Shown piece by piece: positions 9,478-18,999 of a stretch of DNA of 64,000 nucleotides (its first letter is position 1; each line of letters begins with the position of its first letter). The notes beneath the pieces are model-generated. The model saw only the letters and a program-made list of their open reading frames with translations. It was not told the origin of the DNA and made no database searches. The position numbers were made by a program, and so were the translations under genes. Origin of the DNA: Rhodopseudomonas pentothenatexigens (GTDB taxonomy: Bacteria > Pseudomonadota > Alphaproteobacteria > Rhizobiales > Xanthobacteraceae); assembly GCF_900218015.1 (NCBI RefSeq), contig NZ_UFQQ01000016.1, positions 57,103 to 121,102 of the forward strand, in the 5' to 3' direction.

Positions 9478-12263
9478 TGCCTCCTGCGATACCCACTGCC
9501 ACCTATCGCCTGCAACTCACTGCCGATTTCAATTTCGATTCCGCCGCCGCCATCGTCCCGTATCTGAAGCGGCTCGGCATCTCGCACGTCTATGCGTCGC
9601 CGTTCATGAAGGCGCGCAAGGGCTCGACCCACGGCTACGACATCGTCGACCACACCCGGCTTAATCCCGAACTGGGCGGCGAAGAGGGTTTTACGCGGCT
9701 CAGTGCCGCGCTGGAGCAGGCCGACATCGGCCTGATCCTCGATTTCGTGCCGAACCATGTCGGTGTCCACTACGCCGACAATCCGTGGTGGCTCGACGTG
9801 CTGGAATGGGGGCCGGCCTCGCCGCACGCCGCATCATTCGACATCGATTGGGAGATGCTGCCGTTCCGCGCCCGCGGCGGCGTGCTGCTGCCGATCATCG
9901 GCTCGTCCTACGGCAAGGCGCTTGAAGGCGGCGAGATCGAGCTGCGCTTCGATGCCGCGAGCGGCAGCTTTTCTGCGTGGTACTACGAACACCGGCTGCC
10001 GATTGCGCCGGAGCGCTACAGCGAGATCCTGCGCACCGTGGTGCGCGAGGCCGACGCCGCCGAGACCGACACGGGCCGCGCGATCCTGGAGCTCGCCGCG
10101 CGCTACACCGGGCTGCGCCGCCCCTCACGCAACGAAGCGCCGGAATTCAAGGCGGCGCTGAAGGCGATACCCGGCGCGGCCGAAATGATCGCGCGCGGAC
10201 TCGACGCCTACCGGGCCGGCGAGGGCCGCACCCAGCAGATCCAGGCGCTGCACAATCTCTTGGAGCGCCAGCACTACAAGCTCGGGCATTGGCAACTGGC
10301 ATCGAGTGAGATCAACTATCGCCGGTTCTTCGACGTCAACACTCTCGCCGGCCTTCGGGTCGAGGATGCCGCCACGTTCGCGGCGATCCACAGCCGGGTG
10401 AAGAAGCTGCTTCAGGACGGTCAGCTCCACGGCCTGCGGCTCGACCACATCGACGGCCTGCGCGATCCGGCGCAGTATTTCCAGCGGCTGCGCCGGCTGG
10501 CGCGTGACGCCCAGGGGCCGGACGCGCCGCCGCTCTATACCGTGATCGAGAAGATCCTCGGCGAGGGCGAGGAGCTGCATCGCTTCGCCGGCGTGCACGG
10601 CACCACCGGCTACGAATGGCTCAACGTCATCACCCGCGTGCTGCTCGACGGCGCCGGCCTGAAGCCGCTGGAGGAAGTGTGGCGCCAGATCAGCAACATC
10701 TCGCCGGCGTTCGATCCGGTGCTGAAGGCCGCCAAGCGCCGGGTGCTGGAGACGCTGCTGCTCAGCGAATTCACCGTGCTGACCCGGCTGCTGGCGCGGA
10801 TCGCGTCGGGTCACTACTCGACCCGGGATTTCTCCGCCGACAATTTGCGCCAGGCGTTCGAGCTCTATGTGCTGCACTTCCCGGTGTACCGCACCTATCT
10901 GACCGGCGGCGGCCCGACGCGGATCGATCGTGAGCTGATCGAACACACCATCGCCAAGGCGCGCGCCGACTGGTTCGGCGCCGATGACGGCATCTTCGAT
11001 TTTCTCAAGGACGCGCTCACGACCGAGCTGGTGCAGCCGGGCCGCGCGCCGCACTCCAAGCCGCGGGTGCGCCGGTTCGCCCTCAAGGTGCAGCAGTTCA
11101 CCGGGCCAACCATGGCCAAGTCGCTGGAGGACACCGCATTCTATCGCTATAACCGGCTGCTGGCGCTGAACGAAGTCGGTGGCGATCCCGCCGCGCCGGA
11201 GCTGCCGGTCGCCGCGTTTCACACGCTGATGCAGCGCCGCGCCAAGGACTGGCCGCACGGCATGACCGCGACCATGACCCACGACGCCAAGCGCGGCGAG
11301 GACGCCCGCGCGCGGCTGCTCGCGCTCGCCGAGATGCCCGGCGAATGGGCCGGCGTGGTGGCGAAATGGAAAGTGCTGAACGCGCCGCATCTGGTGATCG
11401 ACAGCGAGATGCGCGCGCCCTCGGCGGCGTTCGAATACATGCTGTACCAGGCGCTACTCGGCGCATGGCCGCTGACGTCCGATCCGGATTTCGCCGACCG
11501 CTTCCAGGGCTTTGCGCTGAAGGCCGCGCGCGAGGGCAAACAGGAGACCAACTGGCTCAACCCCAACCTCGCTTACGAAGAGGGCGTTCGCACCTTCATC
11601 GACCGCATTCTCGATCCCTCGCTGTCCGGTGCATTCCTGGAGTCGGTCGAGAATCTGCACCAGCGGCTGTCGCTGCTCGGAGCACTCAACAGCCTCAGTC
11701 AGGTGACGCTGAAGGCGGCGATGCCGGGCGTGCCGGATTTCTATCAGGGTACCGAGTTCTGGGACTTCTCGCTGGTCGATCCCGACAACCGCCGGCCGGT
11801 GGATTTCGACGCCCGCGCCGCGGCGCTGGAGTCATTGGACGACCATCCGGACTGGGAAACTCTGACCGCCAATTGGCGCGACGGCCGCGTCAAGCTGGCC
11901 TGGACCCACCATCTGCTGCGGCTGCGGCGCGAGCACGCCGGGCTGTTCGCGGACGGTGACTACCGGCCACTCGCGGTCTCCGGGCCGCATCGCGATCACG
12001 TCATTGCGTTCGCCCGCACGCGCGGCACCGAAGCCCTGATCGTCGTGGTCGGGAAGGTGTTCGCGCCGCTGTCCGGCGAAGGCCGGCAATGGCCGACCGG
12101 CAACGCCTTCGATGGTGCGGTGGATAGCAGAGGCTATGTGGTCGAAGCCGCCGAGGGCGACAACAGCACCGGCGAACTGCCGCTGCGCGAGCTGTTCAGC
12201 CACATCCCGGTCGCAGTCCGCCGCGCCCGGATCGCCGGCTCCAAACGCCCACGACGCGGCTGA
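9477..12263 (+). CDS. treY: Malto-oligosyltrehalose synthase TreY
   Basis: The 928-residue GH13 enzyme turns the reducing-end maltose unit of a maltodextrin into a trehalosyl unit by intramolecular transglycosylation. The N-terminus (ATYRLQLTADFNFDSAA) is typical. Catalytic motifs are LHGLRLDHIDGLRDP, YTVIEKILGEGE and TMTHDAKRGEDARARL. The long inserted helical domain that makes TreY larger than other GH13 enzymes is present. The start is the ATG in the TAATG overlap with treZ. It is the last gene of the cluster and is followed by a palindromic repeat. Confidence 0.95.
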   Translation: MPPAIPTATYRLQLTADFNFDSAAAIVPYLKRLGISHVYASPFMKARKGSTHGYDIVDHTRLNPELGGEEGFTRLSAALEQADIGLILDFVPNHVGVHYADNPWWLDVLEWGPASPHAASFDIDWEMLPFRARGGVLLPIIGSSYGKALEGGEIELRFDAASGSFSAWYYEHRLPIAPERYSEILRTVVREADAAETDTGRAILELAARYTGLRRPSRNEAPEFKAALKAIPGAAEMIARGLDAYRAGEGRTQQIQALHNLLERQHYKLGHWQLASSEINYRRFFDVNTLAGLRVEDAATFAAIHSRVKKLLQDGQLHGLRLDHIDGLRDPAQYFQRLRRLARDAQGPDAPPLYTVIEKILGEGEELHRFAGVHGTTGYEWLNVITRVLLDGAGLKPLEEVWRQISNISPAFDPVLKAAKRRVLETLLLSEFTVLTRLLARIASGHYSTRDFSADNLRQAFELYVLHFPVYRTYLTGGGPTRIDRELIEHTIAKARADWFGADDGIFDFLKDALTTELVQPGRAPHSKPRVRRFALKVQQFTGPTMAKSLEDTAFYRYNRLLALNEVGGDPAAPELPVAAFHTLMQRRAKDWPHGMTATMTHDAKRGEDARARLLALAEMPGEWAGVVAKWKVLNAPHLVIDSEMRAPSAAFEYMLYQALLGAWPLTSDPDFADRFQGFALKAAREGKQETNWLNPNLAYEEGVRTFIDRILDPSLSGAFLESVENLHQRLSLLGALNSLSQVTLKAAMPGVPDFYQGTEFWDFSLVDPDNRRPVDFDARAAALESLDDHPDWETLTANWRDGRVKLAWTHHLLRLRREHAGLFADGDYRPLAVSGPHRDHVIAFARTRGTEALIVVVGKVFAPLSGEGRQWPTGNAFDGAVDSRGYVVEAAEGDNSTGELPLRELFSHIPVAVRRARIAGSKRPRRG

Positions 12264-12307
12264 GCACGGCGCAAGTTCTCGGCAGAGCTATCAACGACCC
12301 CGGCCCC

Positions 12308-12420
12308 GTCATTCCGGAGCGCTCGCGCAGCGAGCGAACCCGGAATCTGCCGCCTGCACCGACTCCCGCCAAGCCCTGCGCGCATCGAGATTCCGGGTTC
12401 GCGCTGCGCCCCGGAATGAC
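12308..12420. repeat. Dispersed palindromic repeat, type A copy 1
   Basis: The outer arms read GTCATTCCGG and CCGGAATGAC. Inner arms carry GAACCCGGAATCT and AGATTCCGGGTTC, so the unit can fold into a long stem. Further copies with the same arms are at 17277-17407 and 22815-22913. It lies in the 3' flank of the treS-treY cluster, where it could stabilise or terminate the transcript. Confidence 0.85.
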
Positions 12421-12674
12421 TCGGGGAGATGTCTTGGAAGACAGGCGCAGTCTTGAATGCGGTCGGCCCGTGAAATCTCGCGTCCGTACCGCATAAACGC
12501 CGAGGCCGCCCGGGAGCTGGAGCCGGACGGCCTGACGGGGTTCGTGCCGATCAGGAAAACCGGTTCCCTCACCCGCAACACCAGGATTCCAAGATTCGGT
12601 TACTTACAACTTAACGCAATATGCCGATAACTACTTGCTGCAACGCCATAATTTGGTGCGGCGCACGCAACTTG
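12421..12674. other. Non-coding gap between type A repeat and the PHA-type gene
   Basis: With the repeat at 12308-12420 this makes a 411-bp stretch without a convincing gene. The part near 12597-12660 is visibly richer in A+T than the surroundings. The gap separates two convergent genes. I see no T-tract terminator and no RNA gene here. Confidence 0.5.
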
Positions 12675-12983
12675 TTACTTCTTCTCCAGCATCAGATGGC
12701 CGCGCTTCTGGATCGCGACCTTCGCCGCGTCGGCGAATTTCTGCAGCAGCCAGGGCAGATGCACTTCGAGCCGCACATGATCTTCGGCGACATCGACGTG
12801 GCCGGCGGCGACCTGACCGAGCGCGCGGACGCGAAACAGCATCTGGTCACCGCGCCAAGTCTCCTCGTCCACCTTCAGGACCGGCACGTTGATCGCCGCG
12901 CGGCTGAGGCCGGTCTGCAGCCGGCGGCGCGCCTCGGCGCGGCCGAGGCGATGGGGAATCGATACGACAAGCGGAGCTGACAT
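12675..12983 (-). CDS. Polyhydroxyalkanoic acid system family protein
   Basis: This 102-residue protein starts LVVSIPHRLGRAEARRRL and continues with a beta-rich core (VLKVDEETWRGDQMLFRV). That matches the small PHA-granule region family (PF09650, putative polyhydroxyalkanoic acid system proteins), which is often found near phasins. Its biochemical role is not established. The ATG has an AGGA-type ribosome site 8 nt upstream. No pha gene is seen in the window, so a PHA link is by family only. Confidence 0.7.
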   Translation of the reverse strand: MSAPLVVSIPHRLGRAEARRRLQTGLSRAAINVPVLKVDEETWRGDQMLFRVRALGQVAAGHVDVAEDHVRLEVHLPWLLQKFADAAKVAIQKRGHLMLEKK

Positions 12984-13160
12984 CGCGACGTCCTCGTCAT
13001 TGGAGCGGATCGGTTACTCCCTATCTAGGCGAGCATTGCGAAAACAACAGGGCGTCGCGCGCCGTGCCGAGTTTCGACCGCGGAACCTTCGGTGTGACGC
13101 CGTGTTCTCATGTCCGACAGGCGGAGCACTCGGGCGACCCGCCACGACAAGGAGAGCAAG

Positions 13161-13325
13161 ATGTCCATCGGCACAATCATCCTGATCATCCTGATCATCG
13201 CCTTGCTAGGCGGCTTCACCGGCGTCGGCGGCGGACCGTTCTACGGCACCGGTTACTACGGCGGCGGCGGTCTCGGCCTGGTGATCGTGATCCTGCTGAT
13301 CCTGCTGTTGCTCGGCAAGATCTGA
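13161..13325 (+). CDS. DUF3309 small hydrophobic membrane peptide
   Basis: A 54-residue peptide with two hydrophobic segments (IGTIILIILIIALLGG and GLGLVIVILLILLLLGK) flanks a Gly/Tyr-rich loop. This is the layout of the DUF3309 family, whose function is unknown. A clear AAGGAGAG ribosome site lies just before the ATG at 13161. An in-frame start at 13110 lacks such a site and would add a charged segment not seen in the family. Confidence 0.8.
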   Translation: MSIGTIILIILIIALLGGFTGVGGGPFYGTGYYGGGGLGLVIVILLILLLLGKI

Positions 13326-13362
13326 CGCACGGCGTCGTCCGTTCGCTGATCGACACGGTCGT

Positions 13363-13384
13363 GGCCGGGCTTGAACGCCCGGCC
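13363..13384. terminator. GC-rich hairpin between convergent genes
   Basis: The stem GGCCGGGC pairs with GCCCGGCC around a 6-nt loop, downstream of the DUF3309 gene (+) and of ligD (-). There is no T-tract, so simple intrinsic termination is doubtful. The sequence resembles one arm of the type D repeat at 27423-27507 and may be a solo half-copy. Confidence 0.4.
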
Positions 13385-13421
13385 ATCGCGTATCGACGAC
13401 TGGTCGCCTGCTTCCGCTCTC

Positions 13422-16184
13422 TTACCTCCGGCCCGAGGTCAGCGCCTTGATCGCCGGCTTCAGCGGGGCTGCGGCGGCATCGTAGTCCGCCCATGCCTTG
13501 GCGCGCTTGATCAGCGCCGGAGCGGTCTCGATGGTGTAGCGCTTCGGATCGAGCCCGGCTTTCACCTGCGCCCAGCTCACCGGCATCGACACCGTCGCGC
13601 CGGTGCGGGCCCGCGGCGACAGCACCGCGACCGCCGTCGACATCCGGTCGTTGCGCAAGTAATCCAGGAAGATCTTTCCCTTGCGCTTCTGCTTCGACAT
13701 GTTGAGCAGATACTGCTCGGGGCTGTCCTCGGCCATCTGCGCGCACACCGTCTGCGCGAAGGTCTTGGCGGCCTTCCAGTCGATGCTGTCGTCCGGCTTC
13801 AGCGGAACCACGACATGTAGCCCCTTGCCGCCGGTGGTCTTGCAGAACGTCGCGAGCCCCAGCGCTTCGAGCCGCTGCTTCATCTCCTTGGCGGCGCCGA
13901 TCACCTCGTCGAATCCGACCTCGGGCGCAGGATCGAGATCGAACACCAGCCGTCCGGGCACGTCGTAGCGGTTCGGCGCGCAGTTCCACGGGTGCAGCTC
14001 GACGCCGCCGATCTGCGCCACCGCGATCAGCCCTTCGACGCGGTCAATCTGCACATACGGCTTGCGGTCGCCCGAGACCTTGGCGAGATCGATCAGGTTC
14101 GACATGCCCGGCATGGCGTGGCGCTGAAAGAAATGCTCGCCGCCGATGCCGTCCGGCGCGCGCACGATCGAACACGGCCGCCCCTTGATGTGCGGGATCA
14201 GCCAGTCGCCGACTGCGGCGAAGTAATCGGCCAGATCACGCTTGGTCACCGCGCCGCTGATGTCGCTCGCCGGCCACAACTCCTTGTCGGGCTTGGAGAT
14301 CACCACGCCCATCACTTCCGACCGTGCCGCATCGGCCTTCCGCGGCGCCGCGGCTTTGGTCGCCGCCTTGTTGGCGGGCTTCTTCGCAGGCTTCTTGGCG
14401 GCCTTGCGGGCGCCGCGCTTCGGCTTCGGCTCGGCGAGCTCGACCTGCTGCGGCTCCTCTGCTTCGACCTCCGCAGCCGGCTTGTCGGCGCGCAGCCCCT
14501 TGAAAGCCGCCTGCCGCACCATGCCGCCACCGGTGAAGCCGGCGAACTCGATCTCCGCGACTAGATCGGGCGTCACCCAATGCATCTCGCGGGTCTTCTT
14601 CGGCGCATTGGCGCCGCTGAACGGGCTGCTGTCCGCTTTGTGCGCCTTCAGCCCGGGCAGGATGCGCTTGACGACATCCTGGCCGAAGCCGGTGCCGACG
14701 ATGCCGACATAGGCCAAATCGTCGCCGCGATGCACGCCGACCAGCAGCGAGCGGAATTTGCCGTTCGTGGTCTTCCAGCCGCCGATCACCACCTCATGGC
14801 CGGCGCGGCACTTCGCCTTGGTCCAGCCCTCGCTGCGGCCGGAGCGATACGGCGCATCGAGCTTCTTCGACACGATGCCTTCGAGCGACAGCTTGCAGGC
14901 CGATTGCAGAATGGCATCGCCGCCGGTCTCGAAATGCTCGACATAGCGGATCAGGCCTTCCTTGCGGCGGCCACGTGCGGCCTTCAGCAAAGCGTCGAGC
15001 CGCTCCTTGCGCTCGGACAGCGGCAGCCGGCGCAGATCCTCGCCCTCGGCATACAGCAGGTCGAACGCGAAGCAGATCAGATTGTCGGTGGCACCGTCGG
15101 ACAGCGCTGCCTGCAGCGCCGCGAAATCCGGCTGGCCGTGCGAATCCAGCGCCACCACCTCGGTGTCGATGATCGCGTCCGGCAGCGATGCCGCTTCTTC
15201 GGCGATCGCGCTGAATTTGGCGGTCCAGTCGAGGCCCTTGCGCGTCAGAAGCTTGGCTTGGCCGTGCTCGACGCGGAGCTGCATCCGGTAGCCGTCGAAC
15301 TTGATCTCGTGGCCCCAGCCGTCGCCGCCGGGCGGCCGCTCCACCGAGGTGCAGAGCTGCGGCGGCACGAAGTCCGGCATCGCCGCGCGCTTGCCATGCG
15401 CCGCCGGCTTACTCCGCGCCGCGGGTTTCGCGGACGTGGCAGCTTTCGCTTTCACAGGCGTCTTAGGCTTGGCCTCGGTCGTCTTCTTCGCAGCGCCGGT
15501 CTCCGCCCGTTTGTCGGCGGCGAGCCCGGTGTTGGAATCCCACACCGCGTCCGCCGTCACCTTCGCGGCCGCCTTGCGCAGCATGAACGGCCTCGGTGCC
15601 TTGCCCTTGCCCTCCGCGATCGTCTCCATGGCGCGGCCCGAGGCGACCGAGCGGTCTTCGTCGAGCACGGTATTGGCGTCGCCCTCGCGGGCGTCGTCGT
15701 CGCGGTGCTTGATCAGCAGCCAATTGGTGCGCTTGCCGCCGGTGCGGTCGTGCCGCATCCGCACCAGCACCCAGCTGCCATGCAGCTTCTCGCCGTGCAG
15801 GGTGAACTTCAGATCGCCCTTCTTGAAGCCGCGCTCGGGATCGTCGCACTCCCAATAGCCGCGGTCCCAAAGCTGCACCGTGCCGCCGCCATACCGGCCC
15901 TTCGGGATCGTGCCCTCGAAGTCGCCGTAGTCGAGCGGATGATCTTCGACCTCGACGGCGAGGCGCTTGTCGTGCGGATCGAGCGATGGTCCCTTGGTCA
16001 CCGCCCAGGACTTGAACACGCCGCCATATTCCAGGCGCAGGTCGTAGTGCAGACGGGTGGCGTCGTGCTTCTGGATCACGAACCGTCGCTGCTTCGACGG
16101 CGCCACCTTGACGTCGCCGCGCGGCTCCGCGGTCTGCTCGAAATCGCGTTTCTTGCGGTAGATGCTGAGCTTGTTGCTGGCCAC
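13422..16184 (-). CDS. ligD: ATP-dependent DNA ligase D (NHEJ)
   Basis: The 920-residue multifunctional end-joining enzyme has the order phosphoesterase, ligase, polymerase. Residues ~30-180 form the 3'-phosphoesterase, with His40, His46, Asp48, Arg50 and His82 in the expected places. The ligase domain carries EIKFDGYR with adenylated Lys295. The C-terminal primase/polymerase (~625-910) includes [12 protein letters not shown]. Two Lys/Ala-rich linkers (~225-265 and ~585-625) join the domains. The start is GTG, preceded by AAGGAGCG. It is divergent from ku across 132 bp. Confidence 0.96.
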   Translation of the reverse strand: MASNKLSIYRKKRDFEQTAEPRGDVKVAPSKQRRFVIQKHDATRLHYDLRLEYGGVFKSWAVTKGPSLDPHDKRLAVEVEDHPLDYGDFEGTIPKGRYGGGTVQLWDRGYWECDDPERGFKKGDLKFTLHGEKLHGSWVLVRMRHDRTGGKRTNWLLIKHRDDDAREGDANTVLDEDRSVASGRAMETIAEGKGKAPRPFMLRKAAAKVTADAVWDSNTGLAADKRAETGAAKKTTEAKPKTPVKAKAATSAKPAARSKPAAHGKRAAMPDFVPPQLCTSVERPPGGDGWGHEIKFDGYRMQLRVEHGQAKLLTRKGLDWTAKFSAIAEEAASLPDAIIDTEVVALDSHGQPDFAALQAALSDGATDNLICFAFDLLYAEGEDLRRLPLSERKERLDALLKAARGRRKEGLIRYVEHFETGGDAILQSACKLSLEGIVSKKLDAPYRSGRSEGWTKAKCRAGHEVVIGGWKTTNGKFRSLLVGVHRGDDLAYVGIVGTGFGQDVVKRILPGLKAHKADSSPFSGANAPKKTREMHWVTPDLVAEIEFAGFTGGGMVRQAAFKGLRADKPAAEVEAEEPQQVELAEPKPKRGARKAAKKPAKKPANKAATKAAAPRKADAARSEVMGVVISKPDKELWPASDISGAVTKRDLADYFAAVGDWLIPHIKGRPCSIVRAPDGIGGEHFFQRHAMPGMSNLIDLAKVSGDRKPYVQIDRVEGLIAVAQIGGVELHPWNCAPNRYDVPGRLVFDLDPAPEVGFDEVIGAAKEMKQRLEALGLATFCKTTGGKGLHVVVPLKPDDSIDWKAAKTFAQTVCAQMAEDSPEQYLLNMSKQKRKGKIFLDYLRNDRMSTAVAVLSPRARTGATVSMPVSWAQVKAGLDPKRYTIETAPALIKRAKAWADYDAAAAPLKPAIKALTSGRR

Positions 16185-16316
16185 CGTCGCTCCTTACTCA
16201 CCGCCGACAGGCTGGGCATGGTCGGAACCAAAACCCGGGATGCCCGTTCAAGTTCCACCCATGATAGCATCGTCCTGACCGCCCGGTCGCGACACCTCGA
16301 GCCCTCGGAGAATCCC
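16185..16316. promoter_or_regulatory. Divergent ligD/ku intergenic region
   Basis: This 132-bp region must hold promoters for both ligD (-) and ku (+). I cannot pick a convincing -35/-10 pair on either strand. The arrangement implies coordinated expression of ligase and Ku. Confidence 0.5.
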
Positions 16317-17204
16317 ATGCCTCGCGCCTACTGGAAGGGCACGCTGAAGCTGTCGCTGGTCACCTGTCCGGTCGCGCTGTATCCGGCCACGACCAGCAGC
16401 GAGAAGACGCGCTTCCACATGATCAATGCAGAAACCGGCAACCGGCTGAAGCAGCAGATGATCGACGAAGGCACCGGCGATGTCGTGGAGAAGGACCAGA
16501 AGGCGCGTGGCTACGAGGTGCGCAAGGGTAAGTACATCGAGATCGAGAAGGACGAGTTCGAAGCGGTGCAGATCGAGAGCACCCACACCATCGACATCGA
16601 CAGCTTCGTGCCGGCCGACGAGATCGATCAGCGCTATCTCGACCGCCCGTATTACATCGTGCCCGACGGCAAGGCCGGCACCGACGCTTTCGCGGTGATC
16701 CGCGACGCCATGAAGGACAAGGGCCGCGTCGCGCTCGGCCGGATCGTGCTGACCAATCGCGAGCACGTGCTGGCGATCGAGCCGCTCGGCAAGGGCCTGC
16801 TCGCGACCACGCTGCGCTACCCTTACGAGCTGCGCGATGCGGACGAGTATTTCGACGGCATCAAGTCGCCGAAAATCTCCAAGGACATGATCGAACTCGC
16901 CGGCCACATCCTCGATACCAAGGCGGCACACTTCGATCCCAAGAAGTTCAAGGACGAGTACGAGACCGCGCTCAAGGCGCTGGTCAAGCGCAAGGCCTCC
17001 GGCAAGTCGATCAAGCTCCCCGAGCCGGAGGAAAAGGAGAGCAACGTCGTCAGCCTGATGGATGCGCTGAAGCAGAGTCTCGAAGGCGGCAAGTCCAGCG
17101 CCGAAACCGGCAAGGCCCACAGCCGCCGCAAGGCCTCCCGCTCCTCCGCCCGCACCAGCACCAAAGCCCGCCGCTCCAACGCGCGGCAACGCAAGGCGGG
17201 GTGA
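16317..17204 (+). CDS. ku: Non-homologous end-joining protein Ku
   Basis: The 295-residue Ku homologue starts MPRAYWKGTLKLSLVTCPVALYPAT, typical of bacterial Ku, and forms a homodimeric ring on DNA ends that recruits LigD. The core Ku beta-barrel covers ~10-250. The tail (~265-295) is rich in Arg/Lys/Ser, as in many bacterial Ku proteins whose tails bind DNA. The ATG at 16317 fits the family N-terminus. The frame stays open far upstream only because ligD lies opposite. Confidence 0.97.
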   Translation: MPRAYWKGTLKLSLVTCPVALYPATTSSEKTRFHMINAETGNRLKQQMIDEGTGDVVEKDQKARGYEVRKGKYIEIEKDEFEAVQIESTHTIDIDSFVPADEIDQRYLDRPYYIVPDGKAGTDAFAVIRDAMKDKGRVALGRIVLTNREHVLAIEPLGKGLLATTLRYPYELRDADEYFDGIKSPKISKDMIELAGHILDTKAAHFDPKKFKDEYETALKALVKRKASGKSIKLPEPEEKESNVVSLMDALKQSLEGGKSSAETGKAHSRRKASRSSARTSTKARRSNARQRKAG

Positions 17205-17276
17205 GGCTGGCTCCGATCGTGCTTTCTACAATGCTGCTCTGACAGCTTAGAACGCCTCGCAGCTCTGCCCCACACC

Positions 17277-17407
17277 GTCATTCCGGGGCGCGAGCGCCAG
17301 TTCGCGAACCCGGAATCTCGAAGTTGTTTTGCCGCAGCACTGCCGAACCACCAGTGCCCTGAATCTTCGGATTCCGGGTTCGCCGCTGCGCGGCGCCCCG
17401 GAATGAC
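17277..17407. repeat. Dispersed palindromic repeat, type A copy 2
   Basis: It has the same outer arms as 12308-12420 (GTCATTCCGG / CCGGAATGAC) and the inner GAACCCGGAATCT / AGATTCCGGGTTC pair with small changes. It sits between the convergent ku and DUF6496 genes. Confidence 0.85.
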
Positions 17408-17443
17408 TCGCGCTTGGGTGCGGGTGAATTAGTCCGACGACGT

Positions 17444-17821
17444 CTAGTTCCCGGACTTGCGCTTCGACGATTTTCGGCTGGATGATTTTCGCGCGCTGGA
17501 TGACTTCGACGACTTGCGGCCCGACGACTTCTTCGCCCCGGTCTTCTTGCTGCTGGACTTTGTGGTCTTCTTGGTCGTCTTCTTCGTCGTCTTACGGCCG
17601 GACTTGGTCGCCTTCTTGGTCGACGTCTTCGCGGCCTTCTTGCCGGTCTTCTTCGGCACCTTCGCGTCTTCGGCGCGGGCTTCCGACAGACCGATCGCAA
17701 TCGCCTGTTTGCGGCTCTTGACCTTCTTGCCGGAGCCGCCGCTCTTCAGAGTACCGGCCTTGCGCTTCTTCATCGCGCGGCCGACCTTGGCGGACGCCTT
17801 CTTGGAATATTTACGGGCCAT
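17444..17821 (-). CDS. DUF6496 lysine-rich protein
   Basis: The 125-residue protein begins MARKYSKKASAKVGRAMKKR and contains KKVKSRKQAIAIGLSEAR, the DUF6496 signature. The last ~70 residues are almost only Lys, Ser, Thr, Arg and Gly, resembling histone H1-type tails. The function is unknown; nonspecific DNA binding is an inference from composition. GGAGGAG lies before the ATG. It follows the TusA gene on the same strand after 60 bp. Confidence 0.8.
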   Translation of the reverse strand: MARKYSKKASAKVGRAMKKRKAGTLKSGGSGKKVKSRKQAIAIGLSEARAEDAKVPKKTGKKAAKTSTKKATKSGRKTTKKTTKKTTKSSSKKTGAKKSSGRKSSKSSSARKSSSRKSSKRKSGN

Positions 17822-17881
17822 GATCTCCTCCGTATGGAACGAAGACCAATGATGGCGATCGCCGATAGTTCCTTCGCGGTA

Positions 17882-18142
17882 CTATTCGCCTATCGACTCG
17901 TCCACAGCGGAGCTGCGCGCACACTTCTCGATGACGAACACGATCGCCTGGTCGCTGCGTCCGCTCGAGATGAGACGATCGCCGGTCTCGCCGATCAGCA
18001 CTGGAATATCGATCAGCGCCATCGGATCGGTGCAGCGGACTTCGAGCAGATCGCCGGCCTGCAGACGCGGCAGCGCTTTGCGGGTCTTGAGCACCGGCAG
18101 CGGGCATTTCAGCCCGGTGAGATCGAGAACAGTCTTGGCCAT
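17882..18142 (-). CDS. TusA-family sulfurtransferase
   Basis: The 86-residue protein has the TusA/SirA fold signature LDLTGLKCPLPVLKTRKAL, with the conserved Cys of the CPxP motif that carries persulfide sulfur, and a second conserved region around VRCTDPMALIDIP. Family members relay sulfur for tRNA thiolation, molybdenum cofactor or sulfur oxidation. The mobA gene diverges from it, which fits a cofactor-related role but does not prove one. The C-terminal ~15 residues are an extension. Confidence 0.85.
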   Translation of the reverse strand: MAKTVLDLTGLKCPLPVLKTRKALPRLQAGDLLEVRCTDPMALIDIPVLIGETGDRLISSGRSDQAIVFVIEKCARSSAVDESIGE

Positions 18143-18265
18143 GGCGGCGGACGATGACGAAGGTGCGGCACGCGGTCAATCGCCTTCGGCCTCGTTCTTA
18201 TTGCCGAGACCCGCCATGGTGAGCTAACCACGGGCGTCCAGTCGCGACGCGGCGCGGAGTGCGCA

Positions 18266-18886
18266 ATGGCTGATGTTCGACCACCCGCCGTGATCCTTGC
18301 CGGCGGCCTTGCCCGCCGAATGGGCGGCGGCGACAAACCGCTGCGGTCGATCACCGGCCGGCCGCTGCTCGCCCATGTGATCGAGCGCCTGCAGCCGCAA
18401 TGCGGCGCGCTGGCGCTCAACGCCAATGGCGATCCGAGCAGGTTTGGTCGCTTCGCCCTGCCGGTGATCGCCGATACGGTGCACGGCTTCCCCGGCCCGC
18501 TCGCCGGCGTGCTGGCAGCGATGGAATGGGCGGCGACGGCGCAGCCGGACGCGCACCACGTGTTGACCGTGCCGGGCGATTGTCCGTTTCTGCCGCGCGA
18601 TCTGGTGCCCCGGCTCGATCAGGCGCGGCGCGCTGAGAATGCCGACATCGCCGTGGCAGCGTCCGCGGGCCATCTGCATCCGGTGATCGCGCTGTGGCCG
18701 ATCGCGCTGCGCGACGCATTGCGAACCGCCCTGATCGACGAAGACATCCATAAGGTCGAACACTTTACCGCGCGCTATCCGCGCGCCGTGGTGGAGTGGC
18801 TGATCACACCATACGATCCGTTCTTCAACGCCAACACGCCGGAGGATGTCACGGAAGCCGAGCGTATCGCGGTGGGCGACCAATAG
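18266..18886 (+). CDS. mobA: Molybdenum cofactor guanylyltransferase MobA
   Basis: The 206-residue enzyme couples GMP to molybdopterin to make the MGD form of the cofactor. The nucleotide-binding loop [17 protein letters not shown] is intact, followed by the [13 protein letters not shown] metal/nucleotide motif. Length is normal. It diverges from tusA over 123 bp, and a type B repeat follows its stop. Confidence 0.93.
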   Translation: MADVRPPAVILAGGLARRMGGGDKPLRSITGRPLLAHVIERLQPQCGALALNANGDPSRFGRFALPVIADTVHGFPGPLAGVLAAMEWAATAQPDAHHVLTVPGDCPFLPRDLVPRLDQARRAENADIAVAASAGHLHPVIALWPIALRDALRTALIDEDIHKVEHFTARYPRAVVEWLITPYDPFFNANTPEDVTEAERIAVGDQ

Positions 18887-18901
18887 CACGACGCCTCCGC
18901 C

Positions 18902-18980
18902 GTCATTGCGAGGAGCGCAGCGACGAAGCAATCCACCGCCGAGCAACTGGGCTGGATTGCTTCGCTTCGCTCGCAACGAC
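18902..18980. repeat. Dispersed palindromic repeat, type B copy 1
   Basis: The left arm GTCATTGCGAGGAGCG with GACGAAGCAATCCA is matched by a right arm TGGATTGCTTCGC with CTCGCAACGAC. It lies between the convergent mobA and alcohol dehydrogenase genes. A second copy is at 63614-63727. Confidence 0.85.
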
Positions 18981-18999
18981 GGAAACAGTTGTTCCGCCG

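Noticed and set aside
12309..12581. 90-codon minus-strand frame between treY and the PHA-type gene
   Set aside because: About half of it is the type A palindromic repeat, and I see no known motif or good ribosome site.
14580..16316. Long in-frame extension upstream of ku
   Set aside because: The stretch is antisense to ligD; Ku homology begins at the ATG at 16317.
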